This document shows positions 33,862-43,003 of a DNA stretch of 50,312 bases, in pieces. The stretch is from the NCBI GenBank assembly GCA_035315685.1, contig DATFXR010000605.1, forward strand, positions 1-50,312. The letters run 5' to 3'. The DNA is from QHWK01 sp035315685 (lineage in GTDB: Bacteria; Acidobacteriota; Vicinamibacteria; Vicinamibacterales; CAVVIG01). Made by a program: the position numbers and the translations under genes. Within the stretch, counting starts at the first letter, position 1. The number at the start of each line of letters is the position of its first letter. The notes under the pieces are model-generated. The model saw only the letters and a program-made list of their open reading frames with translations. It was not told the DNA's origin and searched no databases.

Positions 33862-34512
33862 TCACACGGCCGGACCGCCGGCCATCGTCTCGGTCGACAC
33901 GCCGGCAGGCGACGCGCGGTAGACGATGAGGATTGGACCGACTCGAATGCGATCGGCGTCGCGCAGTGCGACGGGCCCGCTAATCAACTGGTCGCGAACG
34001 ACCGTGCCGTTCTTGCTGCCGAGATCTTCGAGCAGCGCGTCACGATCACGAACCAAGATGCGGGCATGACGACGAGAGACGCCTGCGGCATCGAGCCAGA
34101 TCGCCGACGCCGGGTCGCGACCAATCACATTCTCGCCGTCGCTCAACGCGATCCGTCGATCGCCGGCGACAATCCACCGGCGCATGCCGGACGTATCCGG
34201 CGTCACGTCTTCGAGCGGACCCGAGAACGCATAGCCGACGCGGTGGACGGTCCGTACGAACGGCGGCCGCGAGTCCTGGACGCTGAGCGCACGCCGCAGT
34301 TCCTTGACGAGCCCGACGAGCGTCGCGTCCGACACGAACGTGCCGGGCCACAGCCGATCGTGCATCTCCGCTTTGCGCATGACGCGCGGCGAGTGCTCGA
34401 CGAGCAGCGCGAGCAGATCGAACGCCTTCGGCGTCAGGTGCACGTCGACACCCTGACGCGACAACCGCCGCTGATCCACATCCAAGGTGAACTCGCCGAA
34501 GTGGGCGATCAT
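33862..34512 (-). CDS. Winged-helix DNA-binding protein with FHA domain
   Basis: 216 residues. An OmpR/PhoB-type winged helix comes first (about 1-100: FGEFTLDVDQRRLSRQGVDVHLTPKAFDLLALLVEH... RTVHRVGYAF). An FHA domain follows (about 110-200: ENVIGRDPASAIWLDAAGVSRRHARILVRDRDALLEDLGSKNGTVV), with the phosphothreonine-binding GR, SRRH and SKNGT motifs. Its ATG overlaps the stop of the upstream Ser/Thr kinase gene (ATGA), so the two are translationally coupled. It is the probable phospho-dependent transcription factor reading out that kinase (inference). Confidence 0.92.
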   Translation of the reverse strand: MIAHFGEFTLDVDQRRLSRQGVDVHLTPKAFDLLALLVEHSPRVMRKAEMHDRLWPGTFVSDATLVGLVKELRRALSVQDSRPPFVRTVHRVGYAFSGPLEDVTPDTSGMRRWIVAGDRRIALSDGENVIGRDPASAIWLDAAGVSRRHARILVRDRDALLEDLGSKNGTVVRDQLISGPVALRDADRIRVGPILIVYRASPAGVSTETMAGGPAV

Positions 34513-37154
34513 TTCGTCAGACCGGCGGTCCAGTTGAGGACGATGGTGAACGCAGAGGACGCCGGTGACGTCCCGGCCGCCTTGATCATCAGAAATCGTC
34601 CATCAGGTGCGACGTCATACGACTTGTTCGGGAACCTGGTGTGGACGTAGTGACTCTCGAACAACATCGTCGGCGGTTTGAACTCGAACCCGGACCTTGT
34701 ATCGACGACCACCGACATCAGCTTGTTGATCTCGAGGTAGTAGAGCTCTCGGCCGTCCGAGGACCACTGCGGGTCCTTGCCGCCATTCGGGGACACGCGG
34801 ATCGGAGAGGCCGCTTCAGGATATCGCTGCACCCAGATTTCCTCTGCTCCTGTCACGTTCGACGTGTACGCCAGCCAGCGGCTGTCAGGGGACAACGCGA
34901 CACCGTCCTCTCCCTCCCACGACGAGGTCTGCACAACAGACTGTTGCGCCCCTTCTTCGTGAGCAGGCAGTTTGAGGATGTCCCACGCAGTCTTCGAATA
35001 ACTATTGAGGACGACGACCATTTCGCGGCCATCCGCCGACCAGCCGTGCGGATGATAGTGACCCACTGGCGAGACACGCTCGGGCGCTCCGCCTTGCGTG
35101 TCGGCAGGAATGGACACCAGTCCCTGCGGGTGCGTGTTGCTCGCGTAGATGAGGCGCGAGCCATCACGGGTCCACAGCGGCAAATCGCCGTTGCCGTCGG
35201 AGGTCAGCTTGATCGGCGGCCTGCCCGAAAGGTCGTAGACCCAGAGGTTGCCGGCGACGAACAGCGCGAGGCGGTGGCCGTCGGGTGAGAGCCGCGGATT
35301 GGACGGGCGATCCAGCGGGGTCGGCACGAGCGCCGTCAGCTCGCGGCCGCTTCGATCGACCCAGACTGGAGTACCCGCGATGCGCTGCTGATGCCGATAC
35401 GCCAACACGCTCGTCTCTGAGGCCGAGAAATACATTCCCCGGTTGATCGGGCCGCCACCCAAGCCGATCTGCTCAACCACCGGTACCGCTTCGCCTGCCA
35501 GCTCCAACCGGACGAGATCGAGCTGCTGCGCCATCAGCGTGCCGTCACTGACGAACAACAGATGCCCGCTGCGAGGATCGTCATGTGTCGGCACGAACTC
35601 CGGACCAGCTTCGGTGGCCACGAGCCGCACCGGCCGCTGTTCGTCCGGCTTGGCATCGATGGATCCGACGTAGATGCCGCGCGATTCAGGCGTAAGAGAA
35701 GCGCGGTAGTACACGAAATGGCGGCCGTCCGGCAGGAACCGTGGGACGGAATGCGCGAGCTCGTTCCGACCACGGTCTGTGGCGGTGAGCGGAACGACCG
35801 TCCCACCCGCCGCCGAGACTCGAACCAAACCGCGGGGAGTGCCGAGTGCGATCACGCCGTTCGAGCTCCACGCGCCTCCGCTGTATCTCTCGATGTCCGC
35901 GATGACTTGTCCGACGCCTGTGGATATTTCAATCTTCCGAAGCTTACTGTCAGTGTGGACCGCGATGAACTGGCTGTCCGGTGACCAGAACGGCGCGCCA
36001 CCCATCTGCTCGGTGGCAATCAGCTGTCGCCATTCGCCGGAATCGAGCGAGTGGATCCACAGCACGCTGCGGCCAGGTGCGTCGGCGGTTATGGCGACGA
36101 AGGCCAGCATCCTGCCGTCAGGCGAGAGCGCGAAGGGACCGTCGAACTCGGTCGCATTTCCCGGCGGCAGGATCGCAAAGCGAACCGGATGAGCGGTTGA
36201 CGGAACCTCGCGGAGACGCACGAGAAGCGCCGCCACTGCCACGATCAGGAGGAGTGTTGTCAGCCCGGGGAACAACCAGCGCGCGACCGCTCGTACCCGG
36301 GGGACGCTCGCTGCCTCAGGAGCGTCTTCGAGCAGCGCTATCGCGTCGCCGATGTCGCGCAGACGCCGCCGCGGGTCCACTTCAAGACAGCGTCGCAGCA
36401 GCGGCCGTACTCGTTCCGGGATCGGATCCCATGACGGTGCTTCGCCGAGGCCCGCGACCAGTGCGCGTGACGCCGTGCTGCGTTCGAACAGTCTGCGTCC
36501 GGCGAGCATCTCGTACACCACACAGCCGAACGCCCAGATGTCCGCGCGTTTGTCCACCTTCTCGCCCCGGGCCTGTTCCGGGCTCATGTACGGCGCGGTG
36601 CCGACGGCCACTCCAATCTGTGTCGCCGGTGCCGTGACGGTCGGTGCCCTGACGTCGTCGCCTTCAAGGGACGGGTCGAGCGCCTTTGCGAGGCCGAAGT
36701 CGAGCACTTTCACGGTCCCATCACGTCGCACTTTGATGTTCGCTGGTTTCAGGTCGCGGTGAACGACGCCGTGCTCATGAGCCGCGTCGAGAGCATCCGC
36801 AATCTGCCTGGCGATCCGGATCGCTTCGGCGACGGGGACAGGTCCCTGTGCAATGCGATCGGCGAGCGTGTCGCCGTCGACCCATTCGAGGACGAGCGCC
36901 TGACCGACGTCGGCCTCCTCGATTCCGTAGACAGCGGCAATGTTCGAATGATTCAGCGAGGCGAGCACGTGAGCCTCGCGCGTGAACCGCGCGAGGCGAT
37001 GAGGATCGGCGGCGAAGCGCTCGGGCAGGACCTTGAGCGCGACGTCACGGTTCAGCTTCGAGTCGCGGGCTCGATAGACCTCGCCCATTCCGCCGACGCC
37101 CTCGAGAGCGCGGATTTCGTACGCGCCGAGATGCGTACCAGCACGTAATGGCAT
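34509..37154 (-). CDS. Membrane Ser/Thr protein kinase with periplasmic PD40/WD40-like repeats
   Basis: 881 residues. The N-terminal Hanks-type kinase has the glycine loop LEGVGGMGEVYRARD, VAIK-type lysine ALKVLPE, catalytic loop VVHRDLKPANIKV, DFGLAK and APE-type PYMSPEQARG. A transmembrane helix lies near 290-312 (WLFPGLTTLLLIVAVAALLV). A TolB/PD40 beta-propeller fills the rest (FALSPDGRMLAFV, APFWSPDSQFIAV, NPRLSPDGHRLALFV, LSPDSRWLAYTSN). The extracellular propeller is likely the sensor. This architecture is very common in Acidobacteria. It overlaps the FHA/winged-helix gene by 4 bp. Confidence 0.95.
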   Translation of the reverse strand: MPLRAGTHLGAYEIRALEGVGGMGEVYRARDSKLNRDVALKVLPERFAADPHRLARFTREAHVLASLNHSNIAAVYGIEEADVGQALVLEWVDGDTLADRIAQGPVPVAEAIRIARQIADALDAAHEHGVVHRDLKPANIKVRRDGTVKVLDFGLAKALDPSLEGDDVRAPTVTAPATQIGVAVGTAPYMSPEQARGEKVDKRADIWAFGCVVYEMLAGRRLFERSTASRALVAGLGEAPSWDPIPERVRPLLRRCLEVDPRRRLRDIGDAIALLEDAPEAASVPRVRAVARWLFPGLTTLLLIVAVAALLVRLREVPSTAHPVRFAILPPGNATEFDGPFALSPDGRMLAFVAITADAPGRSVLWIHSLDSGEWRQLIATEQMGGAPFWSPDSQFIAVHTDSKLRKIEISTGVGQVIADIERYSGGAWSSNGVIALGTPRGLVRVSAAGGTVVPLTATDRGRNELAHSVPRFLPDGRHFVYYRASLTPESRGIYVGSIDAKPDEQRPVRLVATEAGPEFVPTHDDPRSGHLLFVSDGTLMAQQLDLVRLELAGEAVPVVEQIGLGGGPINRGMYFSASETSVLAYRHQQRIAGTPVWVDRSGRELTALVPTPLDRPSNPRLSPDGHRLALFVAGNLWVYDLSGRPPIKLTSDGNGDLPLWTRDGSRLIYASNTHPQGLVSIPADTQGGAPERVSPVGHYHPHGWSADGREMVVVLNSYSKTAWDILKLPAHEEGAQQSVVQTSSWEGEDGVALSPDSRWLAYTSNVTGAEEIWVQRYPEAASPIRVSPNGGKDPQWSSDGRELYYLEINKLMSVVVDTRSGFEFKPPTMLFESHYVHTRFPNKSYDVAPDGRFLMIKAAGTSPASSAFTIVLNWTAGLTK

Positions 37155-37266
37155 AAGCCCGTCGGATCGAATCGGTGCGACTGATTATAGAACCTGGGAC
37201 AACGAGGCCGGCCGTGGTCGAAGGGAAAGGGTGCAGACCTGGATGGTCAATCGCAGACGGCAGGCT

Positions 37267-38619
37267 TCAATGGTTTGGCCTGGCATCGGCGCGGGAGGCG
37301 TCTACACGCACATAGAGATCAAAATCGTCGTTCACGTCCCGCGCATCGACCGGATGCCGGGACGAGAACGTTACGACCGAACCGGCGCGATCGATCGCGG
37401 GGCCGATGCTGGGCTCCATCCACGGGCGCCGCCCCCGACTGAGCCATTGGATCCCGCCTGACGCGCGATCGAACAAGAACACGTCCGAGACGAGATTGAC
37501 ATCACCCTGCGACGACGCGCAACCGCGGCCGCAGGTCAAGTCCGACGCGTCGGACTGAAAGCTCACCGCGCGACCGTCGCCGGAGATCGCCGGATACGTG
37601 CTGCGCCCGTTCGCGGATTCGCCCGACCGGCCGCGGCTGATGAGCACGGTCGTCCGTGCATCGCGGTCGTAGAGAAAGACGTCGGCGGCGTGATTCGAAT
37701 CGCGGGGCGCCAGGTTCGAGGCGTCGGACGTGAACGCGACCCAACGTCCGTCACCGTTAAGAGATGGCTGATAGCTCGCGCCGTTCGGCTCGGCGCCGTG
37801 CATCCCGACGCTGACTCGTTCGGTGACGCCGCGCATCGTGTCACGCAGGTACACAGACCGCGTCAGCGGTGAGTCTGGAGCCGGCGCGGAATCCAGCGGA
37901 GCCGACGATACGAACGCAACGTAGCGGCCATCGTCGCTGATCGCCGGCGCAAAACTCGCGCCGACCTGCGACTGCCGTCCGGCCGAATCGACGCTCACGC
38001 GACTGATGGTGCCCGTCTCGCGCTCGAACCGGTACACATCCGAGCGGGACTGGTTGGCATCCGCCCCGGAGACCAGATTGGTCGCGAAGGACGTGAAGAC
38101 GATCGTTCGACCGTCGGCGCTTATGCGCGGGTGCTCGCACGAGCCATTGGCCGCGAGCGCTCCGCCAATCACATCAGTCGTCTTTCGCCAGCGATCGCGA
38201 AGGGCGATGACGACAGACGGAAGGGTGGAGGCGCTGGAGAACGCCGAGGTCTCGTAGACCAGGAACCGGCCGTCGCCGCTGATGGAGGGAGACGAGCCGC
38301 CGGTTACCGGGAGACGCCCGTCAGCCGCCGATGTCTCGAGCGAGATGCTCCCGTTCTCCAGATCCAGAACGTAGATGTCGCCTGCTTCAATGGTGACCCC
38401 GGCGCTGGACCGCGCGAAGGATACGAACGCGACGTACCGACCGTCGGCGCTGACGGAGGCAGAGGGTCCATCGATCCTCCGCTGGATCACATTGGCCTGG
38501 CGGATGGTCAAGAGCCGGGCGGCGCCCGGAACCACCGGAGCGTCGGCCAGCGCGAGACACCCGAGGAGGAGCACCACCCACGTCGAGCCGAGCCGAGAAG
38601 TGTGGCCGCGCTTCCGCAT
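37267..38619 (-). CDS. Secreted PD40/TolB-like beta-propeller protein
   Basis: 450 residues. Start ATG 38619 opens a signal peptide (STWVVLLLGCLALADAPVVPGAA). Repeated 'VSADGRYVAFVSF', 'ISGDGRFLVYET', 'ISADGRTIVFTSF', 'ISDDGRYVAFVSS', 'LNGDGRWVAFTSD' and 'ISGDGRAVSFQSD' motifs mark at least six PD40 blades. It starts 1 nt after the stop of the upstream HEFEH gene, so the pair is co-translated. Function is unknown; these propellers commonly bind peptides or glycans outside the cell. Confidence 0.88.
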   Translation of the reverse strand: MRKRGHTSRLGSTWVVLLLGCLALADAPVVPGAARLLTIRQANVIQRRIDGPSASVSADGRYVAFVSFARSSAGVTIEAGDIYVLDLENGSISLETSAADGRLPVTGGSSPSISGDGRFLVYETSAFSSASTLPSVVIALRDRWRKTTDVIGGALAANGSCEHPRISADGRTIVFTSFATNLVSGADANQSRSDVYRFERETGTISRVSVDSAGRQSQVGASFAPAISDDGRYVAFVSSAPLDSAPAPDSPLTRSVYLRDTMRGVTERVSVGMHGAEPNGASYQPSLNGDGRWVAFTSDASNLAPRDSNHAADVFLYDRDARTTVLISRGRSGESANGRSTYPAISGDGRAVSFQSDASDLTCGRGCASSQGDVNLVSDVFLFDRASGGIQWLSRGRRPWMEPSIGPAIDRAGSVVTFSSRHPVDARDVNDDFDLYVRVDASRADARPNH

Positions 38620-38620
38620 G

Positions 38621-39319
38621 TTACTGGCCGTCGCGACGGCGGCCGTCGCGGACTTCGCGGGCGACCTGACGGCCCGCTGCAAGCGCGCGCTTCGTCTCGA
38701 ACCGCTCGCCCTCTTGCACGCTCTCTTGCACGGCGTACACGCCCGTGGACGCACGGCGCGCCATTGACGGAAGATCGACGCCGTCGAGCTGCTCGAGGAT
38801 GTGCTCGAATTCGTGTGCGAGCAGCTCCAGCGGATCGCCCCGGGATCCGATGGCCACGTCCGCCTGCACGCTCCCGTCAGCCTTGAAGGCAAGCCTGGTA
38901 AGCGTGTGATCGAAACGCGCGCGCGGCGGGATCGCCGGCGCGATCCTGACGTGAAGATCCGGCGCGGCAGCGATGCGCGCACACTGTTTCCTGAACGTCA
39001 GCGACCGCCGCAGCATCAGGTCCAGTTGCGTCTCGTACCCGAAGGTCGCCACGTTGTGCGGAAGAGTGGCCCCGAGATTCTCCGGCACGGTGGCTTCGTC
39101 ATCGACGTACTCGTGCGCGACCGGCGCGCGGGTCGCGACGCTGGCGGTCGAGCGTGCGTGCTGGGTCTGTTCGGCGGCCGCCGCTGTGATGATCGAGACG
39201 AGACAGAGCGCCGGCGCGGTCAGGTATCTCACGGATTGTCGTGGCGAGGTGCAAAGGACCTGCTTGGTGCTGCCTCCAACAGTGGACGCGAATCCCAACG
39301 GACGAACGCGGCTCTCCAT
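38621..39319 (-). CDS. Exported HExxH-type protein (putative metalloprotease)
   Basis: 232 residues. A signal or membrane segment (about 25-50: YLTAPALCLVSIITAAAAE) precedes the domain. A single HEFEH motif (LLAHEFEHILEQLDG) has the zinc-peptidase H-E-x-x-H spacing, with upstream IRIAPAIPPRARFDHT... strands. The third metal ligand cannot be fixed; a Glu downstream (VQEGERFE) is possible. GGAGGAGAGAGG lies just before ATG 39319. It is directly followed by the propeller gene. A secreted protease with a propeller partner is an inference. Confidence 0.75.
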   Translation of the reverse strand: MESRVRPLGFASTVGGSTKQVLCTSPRQSVRYLTAPALCLVSIITAAAAEQTQHARSTASVATRAPVAHEYVDDEATVPENLGATLPHNVATFGYETQLDLMLRRSLTFRKQCARIAAAPDLHVRIAPAIPPRARFDHTLTRLAFKADGSVQADVAIGSRGDPLELLAHEFEHILEQLDGVDLPSMARRASTGVYAVQESVQEGERFETKRALAAGRQVAREVRDGRRRDGQ

Positions 39320-39611
39320 GGCCTCTCTCCTCCACCGCGCATCGTGCAACGCGGGACGATGGAAAGTCGGGGGCGCAGGCGGGGAACATCAGGGGAAATT
39401 CGAGGGCGCCGCTGGACCGAAGGCGGACGCGCCGCCAGGACGAGGCGATTTCGCGCTCGCCAGCGGCCTTGGGCCGGATAATGCAAAAAGCTGACGGGAC
39501 GGTTTGGGTTGTTCCGTTGGGACAGGATCTGGCTCAGTTGACTGAATGGTCGCCAACTCCTAAGGCCGGCGCCAACCGGCCACGGGTCAAGAACAAGCCG
39601 TCAGCTTGCGA

Positions 39612-39986
39612 TCACGCGACGTCGATTCTGATCGTCGCCCGCGTGCGTCGGCTCATTTTCGCGACGACATTGCCGATTAACTTCAGGAAATACTTTCGAT
39701 CGAGCAGCCTGTGGGCGGCGCGCTCCTCCTCGCCCGCGATGATCGACGCCGTCGCGTCGACCCACGGACCCTTGACGTCACCGCGCATACTGCAGACTGC
39801 GACGCGCACTCGCGGGTGGTTGCGAATGCGCTTGACCTTCCACGAGTTGCCATCGGTGTAGACATACAACACGTTCCCGTCCAGTACGAACCAGACCGGC
39901 GTTTTCACGCCCTGACCGTTCTTCTTGAAGGTTTCGAGCGACATGTACTGCTGGCCGACGAACTGTGCGAGCCTCGGATCAGCCAC
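39612..39986 (-). CDS. Pyridoxamine-5'-phosphate-oxidase-like (PPOX class) flavin/F420 protein
   Basis: 124 residues from GTG 39986. 'QQYMSLETFKKNGQGVKTPVWFVLDGNVLYVYTDGNSWKVKRIRNHPRVRVAVCSMRGDVKGPWVDATASI' is the split-barrel pattern of the PPOX class F420/FMN-dependent family. Bound cofactor cannot be decided from sequence. The longer open frame to 40148 overlaps the next gene on the other strand and its extra part is arginine-rich, so the short form is preferred. Confidence 0.8.
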   Translation of the reverse strand: MADPRLAQFVGQQYMSLETFKKNGQGVKTPVWFVLDGNVLYVYTDGNSWKVKRIRNHPRVRVAVCSMRGDVKGPWVDATASIIAGEEERAAHRLLDRKYFLKLIGNVVAKMSRRTRATIRIDVA

Positions 39987-40138
39987 GCCGACTATCCATC
40001 GCGTCCACCCGGCGCGCTTCGTGATACCCTGCCGAGCGGACCTGCGGCGGGAGTCTTGTCGAGCGCGGACTGTTTGTCGCTGCGCCGCATCATACCGAAG
40101 TCCGGGCGCGTTCACCTCGTCGTCAACGGGAATTCGAC

Positions 40139-40552
40139 GTGATCGCACGATGGGTCGCCGTGTTCGGATTCGCGGCCGTCTGCTCCGCCACCGTGGGCTG
40201 CAGCGGGACGCCCGCCGGACCGGCGGCGATGCCGCTGCCGCTCGGCCACTGGACCGGCGAAGGCTGCCTGTCCGTGGCCCAGAGCGGCTGCGATCTGGTT
40301 GTCGGCTGCGGCCACGGGCAATTTCCGCGGCCGCTGCTCGGAACCGACGGCGCCTTCGTCGCCGACGGGACGTATCGGATCGAGGCAGGCCCCGTCAGTA
40401 TCAGTCCGCCACCGCCCGCCCGTTTTTCCGGCGTCGTCAGCGGCCGCACGCTGACGGTTACGGTCGTACCCGCAGACGGGTCGTCGCCGCCCGCGTCGTA
40501 CAGGCTGCAACTGACGAGCAACTCGGGCACGTGCATCGTCCCGTGCGTGTGA
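40139..40552 (+). CDS. Putative lipoprotein
   Basis: 137 residues from GTG 40139. An N-terminal hydrophobic segment and lipobox-like AVCSATVGC (Cys about residue 21) suggest lipid anchoring. The mature part is small, beta-rich, contains three further Cys pairs (GCDLVVGCGHGQF, CIVPC) and a Pro-rich linker. No family recognised. A GGGA sequence lies 7-8 nt before the start. Confidence 0.65.
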   Translation: MIARWVAVFGFAAVCSATVGCSGTPAGPAAMPLPLGHWTGEGCLSVAQSGCDLVVGCGHGQFPRPLLGTDGAFVADGTYRIEAGPVSISPPPPARFSGVVSGRTLTVTVVPADGSSPPASYRLQLTSNSGTCIVPCV

Positions 40553-40685
40553 CGCCGTCGTGCCCGATGCCCGGGCACGTAGCCGTCAGGTCGCGCCGCC
40601 ACGCTGCTATGCACGAAGCGGTCGCGCTGTTGATCCGCGAGAAACCGCAGAACACGCCGAGGCCGCGGAAACTGCGGTCTTCTCG

Positions 40686-40985
40686 ATGACGTCACGCGCG
40701 GTCTTTCATCGTCCGTTCATGTTCGCGTCGCTATACTCGCGGCCGACCGCCGTGACCGACTGGCGACAACGACCGAGGCCAAATGCCGCGTGCGATCGGT
40801 GTCACGCCGCCGGAAGCCTGTTTCAACTCGATCGCCACTGCTCCTGCGGAGGAACGTTCATCCTCGCACTGAACGCGGACGTGTGGCTGGCGTGCCGATG
40901 GTGCCAGGCGACTGGCCGCGACGGAACCGAAGGCCCCTGCGCACCGTGCGACGGTGCAGGCTGGATTTACGTCGGCCGCCGCTGA
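40686..40985 (+). CDS. Small protein with DnaJ-like zinc-finger motifs
   Basis: 99 residues from ATG 40686. Cys pairs: CDRC, CSCG, CRWCQATGRDG and CAPCDGAGW. The last two follow the C-x-x-C-x-G-x-G pattern of the DnaJ central zinc finger, though no J domain is present. Upstream start alternatives exist in frame (from 40560), and the N-terminal about 30 residues carry no recognisable signal. It may bind zinc and unfolded protein or nucleic acid; the role is unknown. Confidence 0.6.
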   Translation: MTSRAVFHRPFMFASLYSRPTAVTDWRQRPRPNAACDRCHAAGSLFQLDRHCSCGGTFILALNADVWLACRWCQATGRDGTEGPCAPCDGAGWIYVGRR

Positions 40986-41005
40986 ACCGCACGGTCCGCG
41001 TTTCA

Positions 41006-42712
41006 CTACGCGTCGTCGCCGGCCTCGGTTGGCTGCGCGTGCTGGCTCCAGTACTTGCGAATCGACGCGCGTGGATCGTTTTCCACGCGCGTGTTCGCGT
41101 CGAAAATCATCGTCGCGCGCTCGTTCGTGTCGTAGGCCGGCCAGTGCGGGATCTGATCGTTGTCCGGGTTCCCCGTCTTTGCGAACGCCACGAAGGTCGA
41201 CGCCAGCCGCCCGGCCATGAGGCGGCCCGTCTTGTCGCCGGTTCCGCAGATCCCGTTGCGATAGAGGTTGAACGAGGCGTCGACGTCGTGGCCGTGCACG
41301 GCGCCGAGCTTGCCGTCGAACGCCGGCGTCGGCCACTCCCAGATGTACATCCACGCGCCGGCGCCGCCCTGAGCGGCCTTCCGCTCGGCCTGCGTGATCG
41401 CGCGCGAGCGACCCTGCGTGTCGGTGAACACCTGCGCCTGCACGAGGTACGGCGTCTTGCCGTTCGTAATCGGACGGTACAGCTCGAGAATCTCGGCCGC
41501 CTTTCCCTTGTAGCGCTCGTTCAACAGCGCGGTGAGGCCGCTCGCGGTGAGGTCCCAGTTGGTCAGACGCAACGCCGCGTCCTCGAGCGTCGTCGAGATG
41601 ATGATCGGCACGTCGCGGGATTCAGGCGGCGCCCCGGGATCGAATGGATGATGAGGCAGGTAGCGCCCCTCCATCACTGGCGTGAACGGGGCGCCGGTCG
41701 CCTCAATCTGCGCCTGCAGCAGCTGCTCCCAGGGCAGGCGTTGAATGTCGGCGACGCGGTTGCGCGCGAGGCCGAGCCTGTTCAGCAGCAGCTCCGCCGA
41801 CTTCGCCGCAGCTTCTTCGTCGATCAGGCGGAGCGTCGATCCGCTCTGGACCACCGCGCGATGAAACAACCCCTTCGCCGCGGGCGCGCCGAGCAGCGTC
41901 GACGTCTTCGAGCCGCCGCCAGACTGGCCGAAGATCATCACGCGCGACGGATCGCCGCCGAAGGCGGCGATGTTGTCGCGCACCCATTCGAGCGACGCGA
42001 CCATGTCCATCACGCCGCACACACCGGCATGCTTGAACTCCTCGGGCGCGCCGACCGCGGCGAGGTGCGTGTAGCCAAAGCTGGCGAGCCGATGGTTGAC
42101 GGTCACGACGACCACGTCGCCGAGAAGTGCGAGTTGCCCGCCGTCGTACATCGGGCCGTTGCCCGATCCGGTCGCCCATCCGCCGCCGTGGAACGAGACG
42201 AGTACCGCCCGCCGGGCGTTGTCGTTCACGCCCGGCGTCCAGACGTTCAGCGACAGACAGTCTTCGCTCATGCCGCCGGTGCCGATGTGTTTGTCCCACT
42301 GAATCAGCTGCGAGTAGTCCGAGCGGAAGCCCGACGCAGTCTGCGGTGAAATCGGCCCGTAGCCGATGCAGTTGCGCGCGCCGGTCCACGGCGCCGGCTT
42401 GCGCGGCGGCATGAAACGGTTCCGGCCCCCGGTGTCGGCGCCGTACGGGATGCCGCGGAAGATTTTGATCCCGGTGTTCGCGATGCCCCGCACCACGCCG
42501 GTGGACGTCTCGACGTCGAAGAACAGCGGACCATTCAGGCGTGCCGTCGGCTGGGCCTTTGCGGCGTCGCGCGACGCCGCCGGTTTCGTCTGCGACTCCG
42601 CAGTCGGTACCGCGCTCGCCGCAGCGGCCACGACACCTGCGACCCCGGCCTTGATCACCTGACGACGGGATGCGCGAAACGACTGTGCGTCTGTACGGCG
42701 CGCGATGGCCAT
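41006..42712 (-). CDS. Type-B carboxylesterase, Tat-exported
   Basis: 568 residues with a twin-arginine-like signal (ASRRQVIKAGVAGVVAAAASA). The alpha/beta-hydrolase has IKIFRGIPYGADTGG, EDCLSLNVWTP, the oxyanion-hole VSFHGGGWATGSGNG and the nucleophile elbow MIFGQSGGGSKTS. The usual elbow is G-E-S-A-G-G; here it is G-Q-S-G-G-G with the catalytic Ser kept. GHDVDASFNLY carries the probable catalytic His. GGAGG lies 7 nt before the ATG. It is expected to hydrolyse carboxylic esters outside the cytoplasm; the substrate is unknown. Confidence 0.92.
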   Translation of the reverse strand: MAIARRTDAQSFRASRRQVIKAGVAGVVAAAASAVPTAESQTKPAASRDAAKAQPTARLNGPLFFDVETSTGVVRGIANTGIKIFRGIPYGADTGGRNRFMPPRKPAPWTGARNCIGYGPISPQTASGFRSDYSQLIQWDKHIGTGGMSEDCLSLNVWTPGVNDNARRAVLVSFHGGGWATGSGNGPMYDGGQLALLGDVVVVTVNHRLASFGYTHLAAVGAPEEFKHAGVCGVMDMVASLEWVRDNIAAFGGDPSRVMIFGQSGGGSKTSTLLGAPAAKGLFHRAVVQSGSTLRLIDEEAAAKSAELLLNRLGLARNRVADIQRLPWEQLLQAQIEATGAPFTPVMEGRYLPHHPFDPGAPPESRDVPIIISTTLEDAALRLTNWDLTASGLTALLNERYKGKAAEILELYRPITNGKTPYLVQAQVFTDTQGRSRAITQAERKAAQGGAGAWMYIWEWPTPAFDGKLGAVHGHDVDASFNLYRNGICGTGDKTGRLMAGRLASTFVAFAKTGNPDNDQIPHWPAYDTNERATMIFDANTRVENDPRASIRKYWSQHAQPTEAGDDA

Positions 42713-43003
42713 CGGGATCCTCCGTTTCTGGTGCGGCGGTTGTACTCGAACGAACCCGATCGGTCAAATGCGACGCGGGTTCGCGCCTTCCGTGCCCGCA
42801 GGCGTCGGATCTTCACGGTTTGCGAACGGCGTCGTCTGCGATCCGCGAGCGGAACACGAGATGCAGATGAATCTCAGTGTGGTCATCGGCAAGGTCGTCT
42901 ATTTGCGGACCAGAAATGCTCGAGGTCGACCGCTTCGGTCGCCGCGTCGCAGCCCGCGGCCCGCGATACGTCGAGCTGCGAAAGGAGTAGTTGAGCAGGC
43001 CCC

